This document shows positions 8,731 through 17,013 of a stretch of 64,000 bases of DNA, piece after piece; position 1 is the first letter of the stretch, and each line of letters begins with the position of its first letter. The notes beneath the pieces were generated by a model. That model was given only the letters and a program-made list of their open reading frames with translations, searched no databases and was not told the DNA's origin. Both the position numbers and the translations under genes were made by a program. Location of the stretch: positions 1-64,000 of the forward strand of contig DASUJY010000060.1 of NCBI GenBank assembly GCA_036279015.1. The letters are read 5' to 3'. The stretch is from DATEOR01 sp036279015. GTDB lineage: Bacteria > Actinomycetota > Thermoleophilia > Gaiellales > Gaiellaceae.

Positions 8731-10524
8731 TCACACGGCCTTGCGTGCCTGCTCGAGCGACTGTTTGAAGAGCGCGGCGGCGTTCACGAGCGCGAGGTGG
8801 GAGAGCCCCTGCGGGAAATTCCCGAGGAACTCGTGCGTCTCGGGATCCATCTGCTCCGAGTAGAGGCCGACGTCGTTCGCGAGCGGTAGGAGCTCCTCCA
8901 TGAGCTCGGCCGCCTCGTCGAAGCGCTCCGCGCGGGCGAGCGACTCGACGAGCCAGAAGGAGCACGCGACGAAGGCGCCCTCCTCCTCGGGCATGCCCCC
9001 GTAGCGGTAGAGGAGCGGGCCGCGTCCGAGCTCTCGGCGGACCGCCTCGATCGTGCGTAGGCTCCGCTCCCCCTTTACCTCGCCGTACTCCATGCGGGCC
9101 GCGAGCAGGCAGCTCGCGTCCAGCTCGGCGCTGCCCGGGTACATGGTGTAGGAGCCGCGCTCCTCCGACCAGCAGTTCTCCTCGACCCAGGCCCGCACGG
9201 CCTCCGCCTCCGCGCGCCAGGCAGCCGCGCGGTCGTCGGGCAGCTGACCGTCCTCCACGAGCCGGAGGGCCCGGTCGAAGGCGACCCACGCGCCCATCTT
9301 CGACTGGGTGTAGTGCTCCCTGTCGTCGAGCTCCCAGATGCCCGAGTCCTCGTTTCGCCAGAGCTCGGCGAGGAGATCGACGGACTCCGCGAGCCGCGTG
9401 CCGGTCTCGGAGTCCAGGAGGTTGCCGTCGCGGACGTAGAGCCAAGTCGTCGTCAGCAGGTCTCCGTAGCCGGAAAGCTGGAGCTGCTCGGCCGCGTCGT
9501 TCCCCTCCCGCACCGGCCGCGAGGCCCGGTAGCCGGGCAGGTCGAGCTCCCGCTGGTCCGAGAGGACGGCGCCGCGGATCTTGTAGATGGGCGACACGCT
9601 CGGGTGCGTCTCCCTGAGGGCGTCGAGCAGCCACGTGAACGACGCGTGCGCCTGTTCGTGGTAGCCGAGCCGCATGAAGGCGTCGAGGGTGAAGGACGAG
9701 TCGCGGGCCCAGGCGTAGCGATAGTCGTAGTTCTTCGGGCCGCCGATGCGCTCGGGAAGGGAGCTCGTCGGCGCGGCGGTGATGGCGCCCGTGGGCGTGT
9801 GGATCAGGAGCTTGAGGGCGAGGACGCTCCGCAGCACCGGCTCCGGCCACGGGCCCTCGTAGGCGCCCGCCCGGAGCCAGCGGCGCCAGGCCTGCGCAGT
9901 CCCGTCGATCCTCAGCTCGACCCCCTCGCGCGGCTGCAGGTGCACCGGGCTGCCGTGGGAGCCGCTCAGGGCGAGCAGCGCCGTCTCCCCGCCCCGAAGC
10001 TCGAGCTCTGCCCCGATCGCCCCGCCCGAGACGTCGAGCTCGCCCGCGTCCCAGCACGAGACGGCGATCGCGTCGCTGCCCGAGCTCGCCACCGGCACGC
10101 CCTTTCGCAGCTCGATCGACGTCTCGGCCTTCCCCCAGCCGAAGCGCGGCTCCACCGACCAGCGCAGCGGCACCGTTCCACTCAGTCCCTCCACCTTGCG
10201 CGCGAGCTCGACCCACGGCGTCAAGGCGCCGCCTTCGAGGGTCATCAGGTCAGTGACGAGGACGGCTCCCGCCGGCGTCCTGTAGGTCGTCTCGAGGATG
10301 TTCGTCTCGGGGAGGTAGCGGCGCTCGACCTCGTATGGGATGGTCGGCGCGAGCGTGAAGCGTCCGCCGCCATCGGGATCGAGGAGCGCGCCGAAGACGG
10401 TTCCGGAGTCGCGGTCGGGAAAGCAGAGCCAGTCGATCGACCCGTCGAGCGCCACGAGGGCGACCGAGCGCCCGTCTCCGACCGCCGCGTAGTCGCGTAT
10501 GGGCGCATAGCCGTCCGATCTCAC
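8731..10524 (-). CDS. glycoside hydrolase family 15 protein (glucoamylase/trehalase-like)
   Basis: A 597-residue GH15 enzyme. The N-terminal beta-domain begins with the typical YAPIRDYAAVGDGRSVALVALDGSIDWLCFP. The alpha/alpha-barrel includes NYDYRYAWARDSSFTL, the acid-containing ELDLPGY region and GNFPQGLSHLALVNAA near the end. Bacterial members hydrolyse alpha-1,4-glucans or trehalose; the exact substrate is not deducible. I chose the GTG at 10524 because it has an AGGGAGG ribosome site and begins just before the conserved domain. A longer GTG start at 10587 is possible. No signal peptide is visible, so it is probably cytoplasmic and involved in storage-glucan or trehalose turnover. Confidence 0.85.
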   Translation of the reverse strand: MRSDGYAPIRDYAAVGDGRSVALVALDGSIDWLCFPDRDSGTVFGALLDPDGGGRFTLAPTIPYEVERRYLPETNILETTYRTPAGAVLVTDLMTLEGGALTPWVELARKVEGLSGTVPLRWSVEPRFGWGKAETSIELRKGVPVASSGSDAIAVSCWDAGELDVSGGAIGAELELRGGETALLALSGSHGSPVHLQPREGVELRIDGTAQAWRRWLRAGAYEGPWPEPVLRSVLALKLLIHTPTGAITAAPTSSLPERIGGPKNYDYRYAWARDSSFTLDAFMRLGYHEQAHASFTWLLDALRETHPSVSPIYKIRGAVLSDQRELDLPGYRASRPVREGNDAAEQLQLSGYGDLLTTTWLYVRDGNLLDSETGTRLAESVDLLAELWRNEDSGIWELDDREHYTQSKMGAWVAFDRALRLVEDGQLPDDRAAAWRAEAEAVRAWVEENCWSEERGSYTMYPGSAELDASCLLAARMEYGEVKGERSLRTIEAVRRELGRGPLLYRYGGMPEEEGAFVACSFWLVESLARAERFDEAAELMEELLPLANDVGLYSEQMDPETHEFLGNFPQGLSHLALVNAAALFKQSLEQARKAV

Positions 10525-10621
10525 GCGCGTATCCTCCCTACCCGAATGTGAACGCGAAGGCGGCGCCGAAGATCGCGCGTCAGCCACGCGACCTGTCCCC
10601 GACGTGGCCGCTGTGGAGCCT

Positions 10622-12859
10622 TCACGACGCCCTTTCGCTTCCCCGGTCCGCCGGCACCGGAACGAGCGCCGGGGGGGCTGGCGGCGCAGCCGGATGGCCC
10701 GGCCAGAAGCTCCACTTGCCGAAGAGCGAGATCAGCGCGGGGATGAGGAGGGAGCGGACGAGGAACGTCTCCAGGAGGACGCCGACCCCGATCATGAACG
10801 CGAACTCGCGAAAGCCGTCGATCGGGACGACCGCGAGCATGCCGAAGGACGCTGCGAGCGCGATGCCCGCGACGGCGATCGCCTTCGAGGCACGCGGAGC
10901 CGCGAACGCGACCGCCTGCCGCAGGGGCATCCTGCCCGCCTCTTGCCAGATGCGGCCGACCACGTAGACGTTGTAGTCGGAGCCGAGCGAGACGAGCAGG
11001 ACGCCGGCCGCGAACGGGACGTAGTAGGTGAGATCCGAGTGGCCGAGGAGGTCCTGGAAGACGTACTTCGTGAGCCCGAGCGTCGCCGCCACCGAGGCCA
11101 CGCTCGCGGCGAGCAGGTAGAGCGGCGCGACGAGCGCGCGCAGGAAGAGCGCGAGGAGGACGAAGTTGACGGCGAGGACGACCGCGCCCACTCGCACGGA
11201 GCTTCCGACGACCGCCTCGACGGTGTCCGAGGCGATCGCGGTCTGACCGGTCACCCCGGCCGTCGCCTTCGCGAGCCCCGCGTCGTCGAGGAGCCCGGGC
11301 AGCGCGTCCTTGAGGGAGCGCACGTTGTCGATCGCCGGGCCGCTCAGCGCGCCCTGGTCGTACACGAGGACGTAACGGGCGGCGGTTCCGTCTCGGCTCA
11401 GGAACAGGTTGCTCGGCGTCTGGCCCAACTGCTCGCGGGGCCCGAGGACGCCGACGACGCCGGGCTGGTCGGCGAGCTTCTCTTCGAGCTGCAAGAGGTC
11501 GGGCCGCTCGCCTCCGAGGCCGGAGCCCTGGACGAGCACCACCGTCGGGGCGACGATGCCCGGGGCGAAGCCTTCTGCCGCAGCTTTGGCGGCACGCGCC
11601 TGCTGGGTACCGGACGGGAGACCTGTGATGAGGCGGAACGCAAGCTTGGTGCCCGGGAGGCCCGCGACGGCGGCGATGAGCGCGGCGGTGCAGAGAAGGA
11701 CGGTGGCGAGCGCGATCGGGCGCGCGGTGAGAAAGCGGGCCAGCGCCTCGCGGGCGGGCGAGACCGTCTCCTCGTCTCCGGTGCCCAGATCTGCCCGCTG
11801 AAGCCCCGGCCAGAAGATGCGGGAGCCGAAGATCGCGAGGGCGGCGGGAATGAACGTCAGCGCGACGACGAGCGAGACGGCCGCGGTGAGCGCGAGCGCC
11901 GGGCCGAACGCGCGGAAGAACTCGAGCTCGCCGACGAGGAGCGAGGCCGTTCCCGCGACGACGATGAGGCCGGCGGTCGCGACGATCGGCCCGACCCGAA
12001 GCGCGGCGGCTCGCGCGGCGTCGACTCTGCCGAGCCCGTCGCGGAGCGAGCGCCGCGTCCCCGACAGGTAGAAGACGGAGTAGTCCGTCACGACGCCGAG
12101 CGTCAGCGCGACGACGAGCGGCTCCACCTCCTGCGGCACGGAGACGCCGAGCCTGGTGCCGATCCACGGGATGACGCCGCGCGCGACGAGAAACGCGAGC
12201 CCGGCGGCGAAGAGCGTGAGCAGCGGGGCGCCGAGCGCCCTGAAGGTGAAGCCGACAACGAGGAGAATGACCCCGACCGTCCCGAGCTCGATGATGGTCA
12301 TCGATGCCGAGATCTCGTTGAACTGGCGCAGGCGTGCCGGTGCGGGGCCGGTGACGCCGACCGGGCTGTCCGCCTGGGGGATCTGGCCGACGTAGACGTT
12401 CGCGGCCGAGACGCGGTCCGGGAGGGAGGCGTCGGGGCCGAAGAAGAGGTAGGTGACGGCGGTCGTGTTCGACTCCTGCGAGCCCGGGAAGAGGCCGAGC
12501 GTGTTCGTGATCGGGAGCGCGAGCTGGATGCCGTCCGCGCGGTGCGGCTCCCTGCTCGTGCGAACCGCGCGCTCGACGGCGCGGGTCTGTACCTCTGCCG
12601 AGAGGCCGTCGGGGTCTCGCTGGACGACGAGTGTGTCGGTCGTCAGCGGCAGGCCGAAGTGGCGGCTCTCCTGCTCGGCGACTCCGATCGACTCCGCGTG
12701 CTCGGGGATGAGCCCGCCGAGCGGGAGCGGCTCGCCCGATCCCAGGCCCGGCAGCTGCCACGAGACAGCGAGGGCGGCAGCGATCCATGCGGGCACGATG
12801 AGGTAGCGGAGCCCGACGACGACCCCCGTGAAGAGGCGGATCGCCCGTTCGCGGATCAC
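10622..12859 (-). CDS. MMPL/RND family transporter
   Basis: A 745-residue membrane protein with the duplicated RND layout. TM1 near the N-terminus is followed by an extracytoplasmic domain, then a block of about five TMs (including VVALTLGVVTDYSVFYLSGTRRSL, the first MMPL signature with conserved aspartate/tyrosine). A second TM, a second soluble domain and a second TM block (GVLLVSLGSDYNVYVVGRIWQEA) follow. Actinobacterial MMPL proteins export lipids or small hydrophobic compounds using the proton gradient. The start is GTG. It lies upstream of the GH15 gene on the same strand with a gap of about 100 nt. The cargo cannot be inferred. Confidence 0.85.
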   Translation of the reverse strand: MIRERAIRLFTGVVVGLRYLIVPAWIAAALAVSWQLPGLGSGEPLPLGGLIPEHAESIGVAEQESRHFGLPLTTDTLVVQRDPDGLSAEVQTRAVERAVRTSREPHRADGIQLALPITNTLGLFPGSQESNTTAVTYLFFGPDASLPDRVSAANVYVGQIPQADSPVGVTGPAPARLRQFNEISASMTIIELGTVGVILLVVGFTFRALGAPLLTLFAAGLAFLVARGVIPWIGTRLGVSVPQEVEPLVVALTLGVVTDYSVFYLSGTRRSLRDGLGRVDAARAAALRVGPIVATAGLIVVAGTASLLVGELEFFRAFGPALALTAAVSLVVALTFIPAALAIFGSRIFWPGLQRADLGTGDEETVSPAREALARFLTARPIALATVLLCTAALIAAVAGLPGTKLAFRLITGLPSGTQQARAAKAAAEGFAPGIVAPTVVLVQGSGLGGERPDLLQLEEKLADQPGVVGVLGPREQLGQTPSNLFLSRDGTAARYVLVYDQGALSGPAIDNVRSLKDALPGLLDDAGLAKATAGVTGQTAIASDTVEAVVGSSVRVGAVVLAVNFVLLALFLRALVAPLYLLAASVASVAATLGLTKYVFQDLLGHSDLTYYVPFAAGVLLVSLGSDYNVYVVGRIWQEAGRMPLRQAVAFAAPRASKAIAVAGIALAASFGMLAVVPIDGFREFAFMIGVGVLLETFLVRSLLIPALISLFGKWSFWPGHPAAPPAPPALVPVPADRGSERAS

Positions 12860-12913
12860 GGATCTCCGCTACCCGCCGCATGGCTTATGGCAAACGGGGA
12901 ACAACCGGGTTTG

Positions 12914-13843
12914 ATGCCTCGCGCCATCTGGACCGGCTCCATCACCTTCGGGCTCGTCAACGTGCCCGTGCGCATGTACAGCGCCGTCGAGGACCGCGCG
13001 CTCCACTTCAACTACGTCCACGAGCCGGACGGCTCGCGGATCGGCTACGAGAAGGTCTGCAAGCAGGAGGACAAGCCCGTTCCGGACAGCGAGATCGTGA
13101 AGGCCTTCGAGTACGAGAAGGGCGAGTGGGTCTACATGAGCGACGAGGACTTCGAGGCCGCAGCCGCCGAGAACCACCGCACGATCGACATCCGGCAGTT
13201 CGTTCCCTTCGAGGAGATCGACCCGATCTACTTCGAGCGCACCTACTACCTGGGCCCGGCGGAGAACGGCGAGCGCGTCTACGCCCTCCTACTCCAGGCG
13301 ATGGACGGCTCGGGCCTCGCCGGGATCGCGAAGTGGGTGATGCGCGACCGGCAGAATCTCGGCTGCCTGCGGGTGCGCGAGGGGGCGATCACGCTCGAGC
13401 GGATGCATTTCGCCGCCGAGGTGCGTTCGCTCGAGGACATCGCGCCGAAGGCGGCGAAGGTCGACAAGCGGGAGCTCGAGATGGCCGCGCAGCTGATCGA
13501 GCAGTTTCAGGGGGCCTTCGATCCGGACGAGTTCCAGGACACCTACCGCGATGCGCTCTGCGAGATCATCAAGGCGAAGCGCAAGGGCGAGGAGGTGCAC
13601 GCGGAGGCCGTGGCCGAGCCCGAGGCCCCGACCGACCTGATGGCCGCGCTGCGCGCGAGCCTCGAGGCGACGAAGGGCGGGGGGCGCCGGTCGCGGTCGC
13701 GTTCGCGCTCGGGAGGCGGCGACGGGCGGCTCGAGGCTCTCTCCAAGGACGAGCTCTACGAGCTCGCGCGGGAGGCCGACATCGAGGGCCGCTCGGACAT
13801 GTCCAAGCGGGAGCTCGTCAAGGCGCTCGAGCGGGCGGCCTAG
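12914..13843 (+). CDS. ku: Ku protein, non-homologous end joining
   Basis: A 309-residue bacterial Ku. It starts with the signature MPRAIWTGSITFGLVNVPV and continues with the Ku core (HEPDGSRIGYEKVC, YYLGPAENGERVYALL, EDIAPKAAKVDKRELEMA). Ku homodimers bind DNA double-strand ends and recruit ligase D. Beyond the core there is an Arg-Ser repeat linker and a C-terminal helical motif, LSKDELYELAREADIEGRSDMSKRELVKAL, resembling Rho-N/SAP-type DNA-binding tails seen in some actinobacterial Ku proteins. No ligD or primase gene is in the window. It is divergent from the MMPL gene across 54 nt. Confidence 0.93.
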   Translation: MPRAIWTGSITFGLVNVPVRMYSAVEDRALHFNYVHEPDGSRIGYEKVCKQEDKPVPDSEIVKAFEYEKGEWVYMSDEDFEAAAAENHRTIDIRQFVPFEEIDPIYFERTYYLGPAENGERVYALLLQAMDGSGLAGIAKWVMRDRQNLGCLRVREGAITLERMHFAAEVRSLEDIAPKAAKVDKRELEMAAQLIEQFQGAFDPDEFQDTYRDALCEIIKAKRKGEEVHAEAVAEPEAPTDLMAALRASLEATKGGGRRSRSRSRSGGGDGRLEALSKDELYELAREADIEGRSDMSKRELVKALERAA

Positions 13844-13850
13844 CCAATCG

Positions 13851-14273
13851 ATGGACGAGGAACGGCCACTCCCCCAGTACGCCGCGCTCGCGGCCTCGTT
13901 CGGCACGGGCCTCGCCGGCTTCCTCTGGGTCGGCGGGAGGCGGCTTCCGGAGCGTGTCTCGCTCGGCGACACGGTCAGGATCGGCCTGGCGAGCTACAAG
14001 CTGGGCCGGCTGATCGCCAAGGATCCGGTCACCGCCTTCGTGCGCGCCCCGGTCACCGAGGATCCGGATGCCACTGAGCCGAAGCCGGCCGGCGCCGCGC
14101 GCGCCCTCGGCGAGCTCGTCACGTGCCCGTACTGCCTCGGGCTCTGGATCGCCTCCGGTCTCTCGTACTCCCTCGTCCTCTTCCCCCGCCAGACCCGCCT
14201 CGTGACGACCATCTTCGGCGCCCAGGCCGTCGCCGACTTCTTGAACGCCGCCTTCGTCCGCCTGCGCGGCTAA
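13851..14273 (+). CDS. DUF1360-like small membrane protein
   Basis: A 140-residue protein with features of the DUF1360 family: an early hydrophobic segment, the phrase YKLGRLIAKDPVTAFVRAPVTE, then GELVTCPYCLGLWIASGLSYSLVLF and a terminal hydrophobic segment. The conserved CPYCLG motif sits at a membrane edge. The family's function is unknown. It begins 7 nt after the Ku stop and is probably co-transcribed with it. A GC-rich hairpin follows the stop. Confidence 0.75.
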   Translation: MDEERPLPQYAALAASFGTGLAGFLWVGGRRLPERVSLGDTVRIGLASYKLGRLIAKDPVTAFVRAPVTEDPDATEPKPAGAARALGELVTCPYCLGLWIASGLSYSLVLFPRQTRLVTTIFGAQAVADFLNAAFVRLRG

Positions 14274-14284
14274 AAGGGCCGTGT

Positions 14285-14301
14285 CCGGGGTCAGACCCCG
14301 G
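14285..14301. terminator. hairpin between convergent genes
   Basis: CCGGGG, a 5-nt TCAGA loop and CCCCGG form a perfect stem between the DUF1360-like gene (+) and the metallopeptidase gene (-). Because both genes end here it could act in both directions. There is no clear T tract, so factor-independent termination is uncertain. Confidence 0.45.
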
Positions 14302-14311
14302 CGGTGGCCGT

Positions 14312-14641
14312 TCAGGACCAGCCGAGCTCGTCGAGGCGGGCTTCGTCGATCCCGAAGTGGTGCGCGACCTCGTGGAGGACGGTGATGCGGATCTCGTCCT
14401 CGAGGACGCGCGGGTCGTCGCCGAACTCCTCCTCGAGCGGCAGGCGGTAGATCGCGATTTTGTCCGGGAGGACGCCCGAGTACTCGCCGCGCTCGGTGAG
14501 GGGGATCCCGAGGTAGAGGCCGTAGAGGTCCGGGTCCTCGGGATTCTCGTCCTCGACGACGATCTCGACGTTGGACATCGCCCGCCGAAGCTCCTCCGGC
14601 AGCGAGGCGAGGGCGCGCTCGACGTGCTCCTCGAAGGTCAA
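14312..14641 (-). CDS. metallopeptidase family protein (HExxH, short zincin-like)
   Basis: A 109-residue protein of the small DUF1025-type 'possible metallopeptidase' family. The zinc-binding signature ITVLHEVAHHFGIDE lies near the C-terminus, preceded by the conserved IPLTERGEYSGVLPDKIAIYR. The probable start is TTG at 14641, overlapping the rhomboid stop codon as TTGA, so the two are translationally coupled. The homology begins at FEEHVERALASLPEELR immediately after it. Substrates are unknown. Confidence 0.8.
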   Translation of the reverse strand: MTFEEHVERALASLPEELRRAMSNVEIVVEDENPEDPDLYGLYLGIPLTERGEYSGVLPDKIAIYRLPLEEEFGDDPRVLEDEIRITVLHEVAHHFGIDEARLDELGWS

Positions 14642-15327
14642 TACGCGGGCCGCACCGGTTTGGGGCGCCCGGCCGTGAAGACCCGCACCAGCACGAGCCC
14701 GAAGATGAAGCCGCCGATGTGGGCGAAGAAGGCGACGCCGCCGCCGCTCTCCGGCTGGACGAACGACTGCGAGCCGAGGAAGAGCTGGAGGACGAACCAG
14801 AGCCCGAGGAAGACGAGCGCCGGAAGCTCGAAGAAGAAGAACGGGATCACCCAGGTGAGCACGCGGCCGCGCGGGAACAGGACGAGGTAGGCGGCGAGCA
14901 CGGCCGCGATCGCCCCGCTCGCGCCGACGTTCGGGATTCGCGCATCCGCGCCGGCGCCGAACTGGAGCGTGACGAAGCTCTGGCTCGCGGTCGCCGCGAG
15001 CCCGCCCAGCACGTAGAAGACGACGAATCGGGCTCGGCCCATCGTGTCCTCGACGTTGTTCCCGAAGATCCAGAGGAAGAGCATGTTGCCGAGGATGTGC
15101 TCCCACCCTCCGTGCATGAACATCGACGTGAAGGCGTCGACCCACCACGGATTTCCGGGCGCGACGCATTCGTTGGCAGGCTCGCAGGGGAAAAACCCCG
15201 AGTCGAGGACCGAGCGGTTGAGGTGCGGGAGCTGGTAGAGGATCCAGACCGCGAAGTTCGCCGCGATGAGCGCGACCGTCACGACCGGGAAGCGGCGCGT
15301 CGGGACGTTGTCCCTGAGCGGAAGCAT
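14638..15327 (-). CDS. rhomboid family intramembrane serine protease
   Basis: A 229-residue polytopic protein with the rhomboid plan. Visible are a loop with SMFMHGGWEHILGNMLFLWIFG, the catalytic serine in GASGAIAAVLAAY and the catalytic histidine in FFAHIGGFIFGLVLVR. Six TM helices are likely. It cleaves substrates within the membrane; none is identifiable here. The ATG at 15327 is preferred over the upstream ORF extension because homology starts at MLPLRDNVPTRRFP. A TAGGCC hexamer 7 nt upstream of the ATG could be a leaderless -10, and it overlaps the end of an inverted-repeat element. The metallopeptidase gene overlaps its stop. Confidence 0.88.
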   Translation of the reverse strand: MLPLRDNVPTRRFPVVTVALIAANFAVWILYQLPHLNRSVLDSGFFPCEPANECVAPGNPWWVDAFTSMFMHGGWEHILGNMLFLWIFGNNVEDTMGRARFVVFYVLGGLAATASQSFVTLQFGAGADARIPNVGASGAIAAVLAAYLVLFPRGRVLTWVIPFFFFELPALVFLGLWFVLQLFLGSQSFVQPESGGGVAFFAHIGGFIFGLVLVRVFTAGRPKPVRPAY

Positions 15328-15338
15328 GCGCCTCGGCC

Positions 15339-15504
15339 TAGTGCCCCATCCAGCAATACACGCCTGCGTCCGACTCGCGATCACGCATCGCCAGACTCGT
15401 CCCTCGCTCTTGCCAAGGCCACCAGCCTGGGCTGCAAGCGAGTGGCGCCTCTGGCTCGGTGCTCGCGACTCGGACGCTGGGCAGCATTACTGGACGGGGC
15501 ACTA
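15339..15504. repeat. 166-nt imperfect inverted-repeat (MITE-like) element between rhomboid gene and argF
   Basis: The 42-nt left end (15339-15380) and the inverted 42-nt right end (15463-15504) match at 34 of 42 positions. The outer ends read TAGTGCCCC(A/G)TCCAG on each strand. Inner sequences also pair imperfectly, so the whole stretch can fold into one long hairpin. The right-hand terminal CTA supplies the TAG stop codon of argF. No transposase is encoded. Candidates are a non-autonomous transposable element, a large intergenic palindrome or a 3'-UTR hairpin. Confidence 0.65.
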
Positions 15505-16440
15505 CCGGATCACGAGCGCGAGCAGCGCCTTCTGCGCGTGCAGCCGGTTCTCGGCCTGGTCCCACACGGCCGAGCGCGGCCCGTACAGGATCTCCTCGGT
15601 GATCTCCTCCCCGTAGTGCGCCGGCAGGCAGTGGAGGACGATCGCGCGCTCGCTGCCGAGCCCGAGCATCGTGTCGTCGATCCCGAAGCCGGCCAGGTCG
15701 GCCAGCCGGCGCTCGCGCTCCTCGTCCTGGCCCATGCTCGTCCAGACGTCGGTGTAGAGGACGTCCGCTCCTTCCGCGGCTGCGCGCGGATCGTCGGTCA
15801 GCTCCACCGAGCCGCCCGATACGTTCGCGGCGGTCCGGGCCCAGCCGACGACCTCGTGGCTCGGCTCGTAGCCGGCCGGCGTCGCTGCCGCAAAGCCCAT
15901 CCCGAGCTTCGCGCAGGCGACCATGAGCGAGTGGCAGACGTTGTTGCCGTCGCCGAGGTAGGCGACGCGGACGCCGTCGAAGCCGCCCAGCCGCTCCCGA
16001 ATCGTCATCACGTCGGCGAGCGCCTGGCAGGGATGGAAGTCGTCGGTGAGGCCGTTCACGACGGGGATCTCGGCCGCCGCGGCGAGCTCGTCCACGTCTG
16101 CCTGCGCGAACGTCCTGATCATGATCGCGTCGAGGTAGCGCGAGAGCACGACGCCGGTGTCTCTGATCGTCTCGCCCCGCCCGAGCTGGAGATCCCCCGC
16201 GGCCAGGTAGAGCGCCGTCCCGCCCAGTTGGCTCATCCCGACCTCGAAGCTGACCCTCGTGCGCGTCGACGGCTTTTGGAAGATCATCCCGAGCGAGCGA
16301 CCCTCGAGGTGGCGGTGCTCGACCCGCTCGCGCTGGCGGGCCTTGAGGCGGTCCGCCAGGTCGAGGACGGCGACGAGCTCATCGGTCTCCCACTCGTTGA
16401 CGCGCAGGAAATCTCGCCCCTTGAGCTGCGCCGTCAGCAT
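15502..16440 (-). CDS. argF: ornithine carbamoyltransferase
   Basis: A 312-residue carbamoyltransferase with all signature motifs: the carbamoyl-phosphate site FQKPSTRTRVSFE, the HPCQALAD motif, the domain-linking HSLMVACAKLG region and the ornithine-side HCLPAHYGEEI. It converts ornithine and carbamoyl phosphate to citrulline. No other arginine-biosynthesis gene is nearby. A carbamate kinase gene lies just beyond hsp20, so a catabolic or carbamoyl-phosphate-recycling role is possible too. The stop codon lies inside the terminal repeat of the adjacent inverted-repeat element. Start ATG with a -10-like TAGGAT 6 nt upstream. Confidence 0.92.
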   Translation of the reverse strand: MLTAQLKGRDFLRVNEWETDELVAVLDLADRLKARQRERVEHRHLEGRSLGMIFQKPSTRTRVSFEVGMSQLGGTALYLAAGDLQLGRGETIRDTGVVLSRYLDAIMIRTFAQADVDELAAAAEIPVVNGLTDDFHPCQALADVMTIRERLGGFDGVRVAYLGDGNNVCHSLMVACAKLGMGFAAATPAGYEPSHEVVGWARTAANVSGGSVELTDDPRAAAEGADVLYTDVWTSMGQDEERERRLADLAGFGIDDTMLGLGSERAIVLHCLPAHYGEEITEEILYGPRSAVWDQAENRLHAQKALLALVIR

Positions 16441-16452
16441 CGGCCTATCCTA
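16441..16452 (-). promoter_or_regulatory. putative leaderless -10 of argF
   Basis: On the minus strand TAGGAT occupies 16452-16447, exactly 6 nt before the argF ATG, which would place transcription start at or next to the start codon. No ribosome-binding site is present. Confidence 0.45.
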
Positions 16453-16465
16453 GTCGCGCTCAGAC

Positions 16466-16494
16466 TTGACACTCTAGAGCTTAGATTTTATACT
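16466..16494 (+). promoter_or_regulatory. hsp20 promoter (consensus -35/-10)
   Basis: TTGACA (16466-16471), a 17-nt spacer and TATACT (16489-16494) match the housekeeping sigma consensus almost perfectly, which is rare in this GC-rich window. The spacer contains GCTTAGATTTT (16479-16489), an 11-mer that also occurs upstream of dnaK. Such a strong promoter at a heat-shock gene suggests control by a repressor such as HspR. The site is divergent from argF. Confidence 0.7.
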
Positions 16495-16529
16495 CGGCCA
16501 GCAATCACATTGAGAAAGGGGGTTGCGAT

Positions 16530-17006
16530 ATGGCACTCGTACGTTGGGAGCCCTTCCGTGAGCTCGCCGCCCTCCAGAGCGAGATGAGCCGTTGGATGAA
16601 CACGCTCCCTGGGGCGACCCCGTCCAACGGGCAGTCGTCCACCTGGCTCCCCGCCGTCGACGTCTGGGAGACCGAGCACGAGCTCGTGCTCTCGTTCGAC
16701 CTCCCCGGGATCCCCGAGGAGGGGATCGCGGTCGAGCTCGACGACAACGTTCTCACGGTCAGCGGAGAGCGCGACCGCACGAACGAGCACTCGTCTGAGC
16801 GCTTCTACCGCTTCGAGCGGCGCTACGGGCACTTCTCGCGCAGCGTGACGCTGCCGGCGGGCGTGCAGGAGGACCAGATCGAGGCGAACTACAAGGACGG
16901 CGTCCTCGAGGTCCGGGTTCCGAAGCCGGAGGAGCCCAAGCCGCGCCGCATCGAGATCGGCGCGAAGGAAAAGGGCGCGATCGAGGGCAAGTCGACCCGC
17001 CAGTAG
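16530..17006 (+). CDS. hsp20: Hsp20/alpha-crystallin family small heat shock protein
   Basis: A 158-residue small heat shock protein. The alpha-crystallin domain spans about residues 40-140, with WLPAVDVWETEHELVLSFDLPGI at its start and the hallmark GVLEVRVPKPEE near its end. A charged C-terminal tail follows. It forms oligomeric ATP-independent holdases. An AAGGGGG ribosome site precedes the ATG, and the gene has its own consensus promoter. It ends 7 nt before the convergent carbamate kinase stop. Confidence 0.93.
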   Translation: MALVRWEPFRELAALQSEMSRWMNTLPGATPSNGQSSTWLPAVDVWETEHELVLSFDLPGIPEEGIAVELDDNVLTVSGERDRTNEHSSERFYRFERRYGHFSRSVTLPAGVQEDQIEANYKDGVLEVRVPKPEEPKPRRIEIGAKEKGAIEGKSTRQ

Positions 17007-17013
17007 CGCGGGC

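Noticed and set aside
10604..12913. Long N-terminal extension of Ku on the plus strand
   Set aside because: It runs antisense to the MMPL transporter and is repetitive Arg/Glu/Asp-rich. Ku homology starts exactly at the ATG at 12914.
14719..16587. 622-codon plus-strand ORF
   Set aside because: Antisense of rhomboid and argF; no motif.
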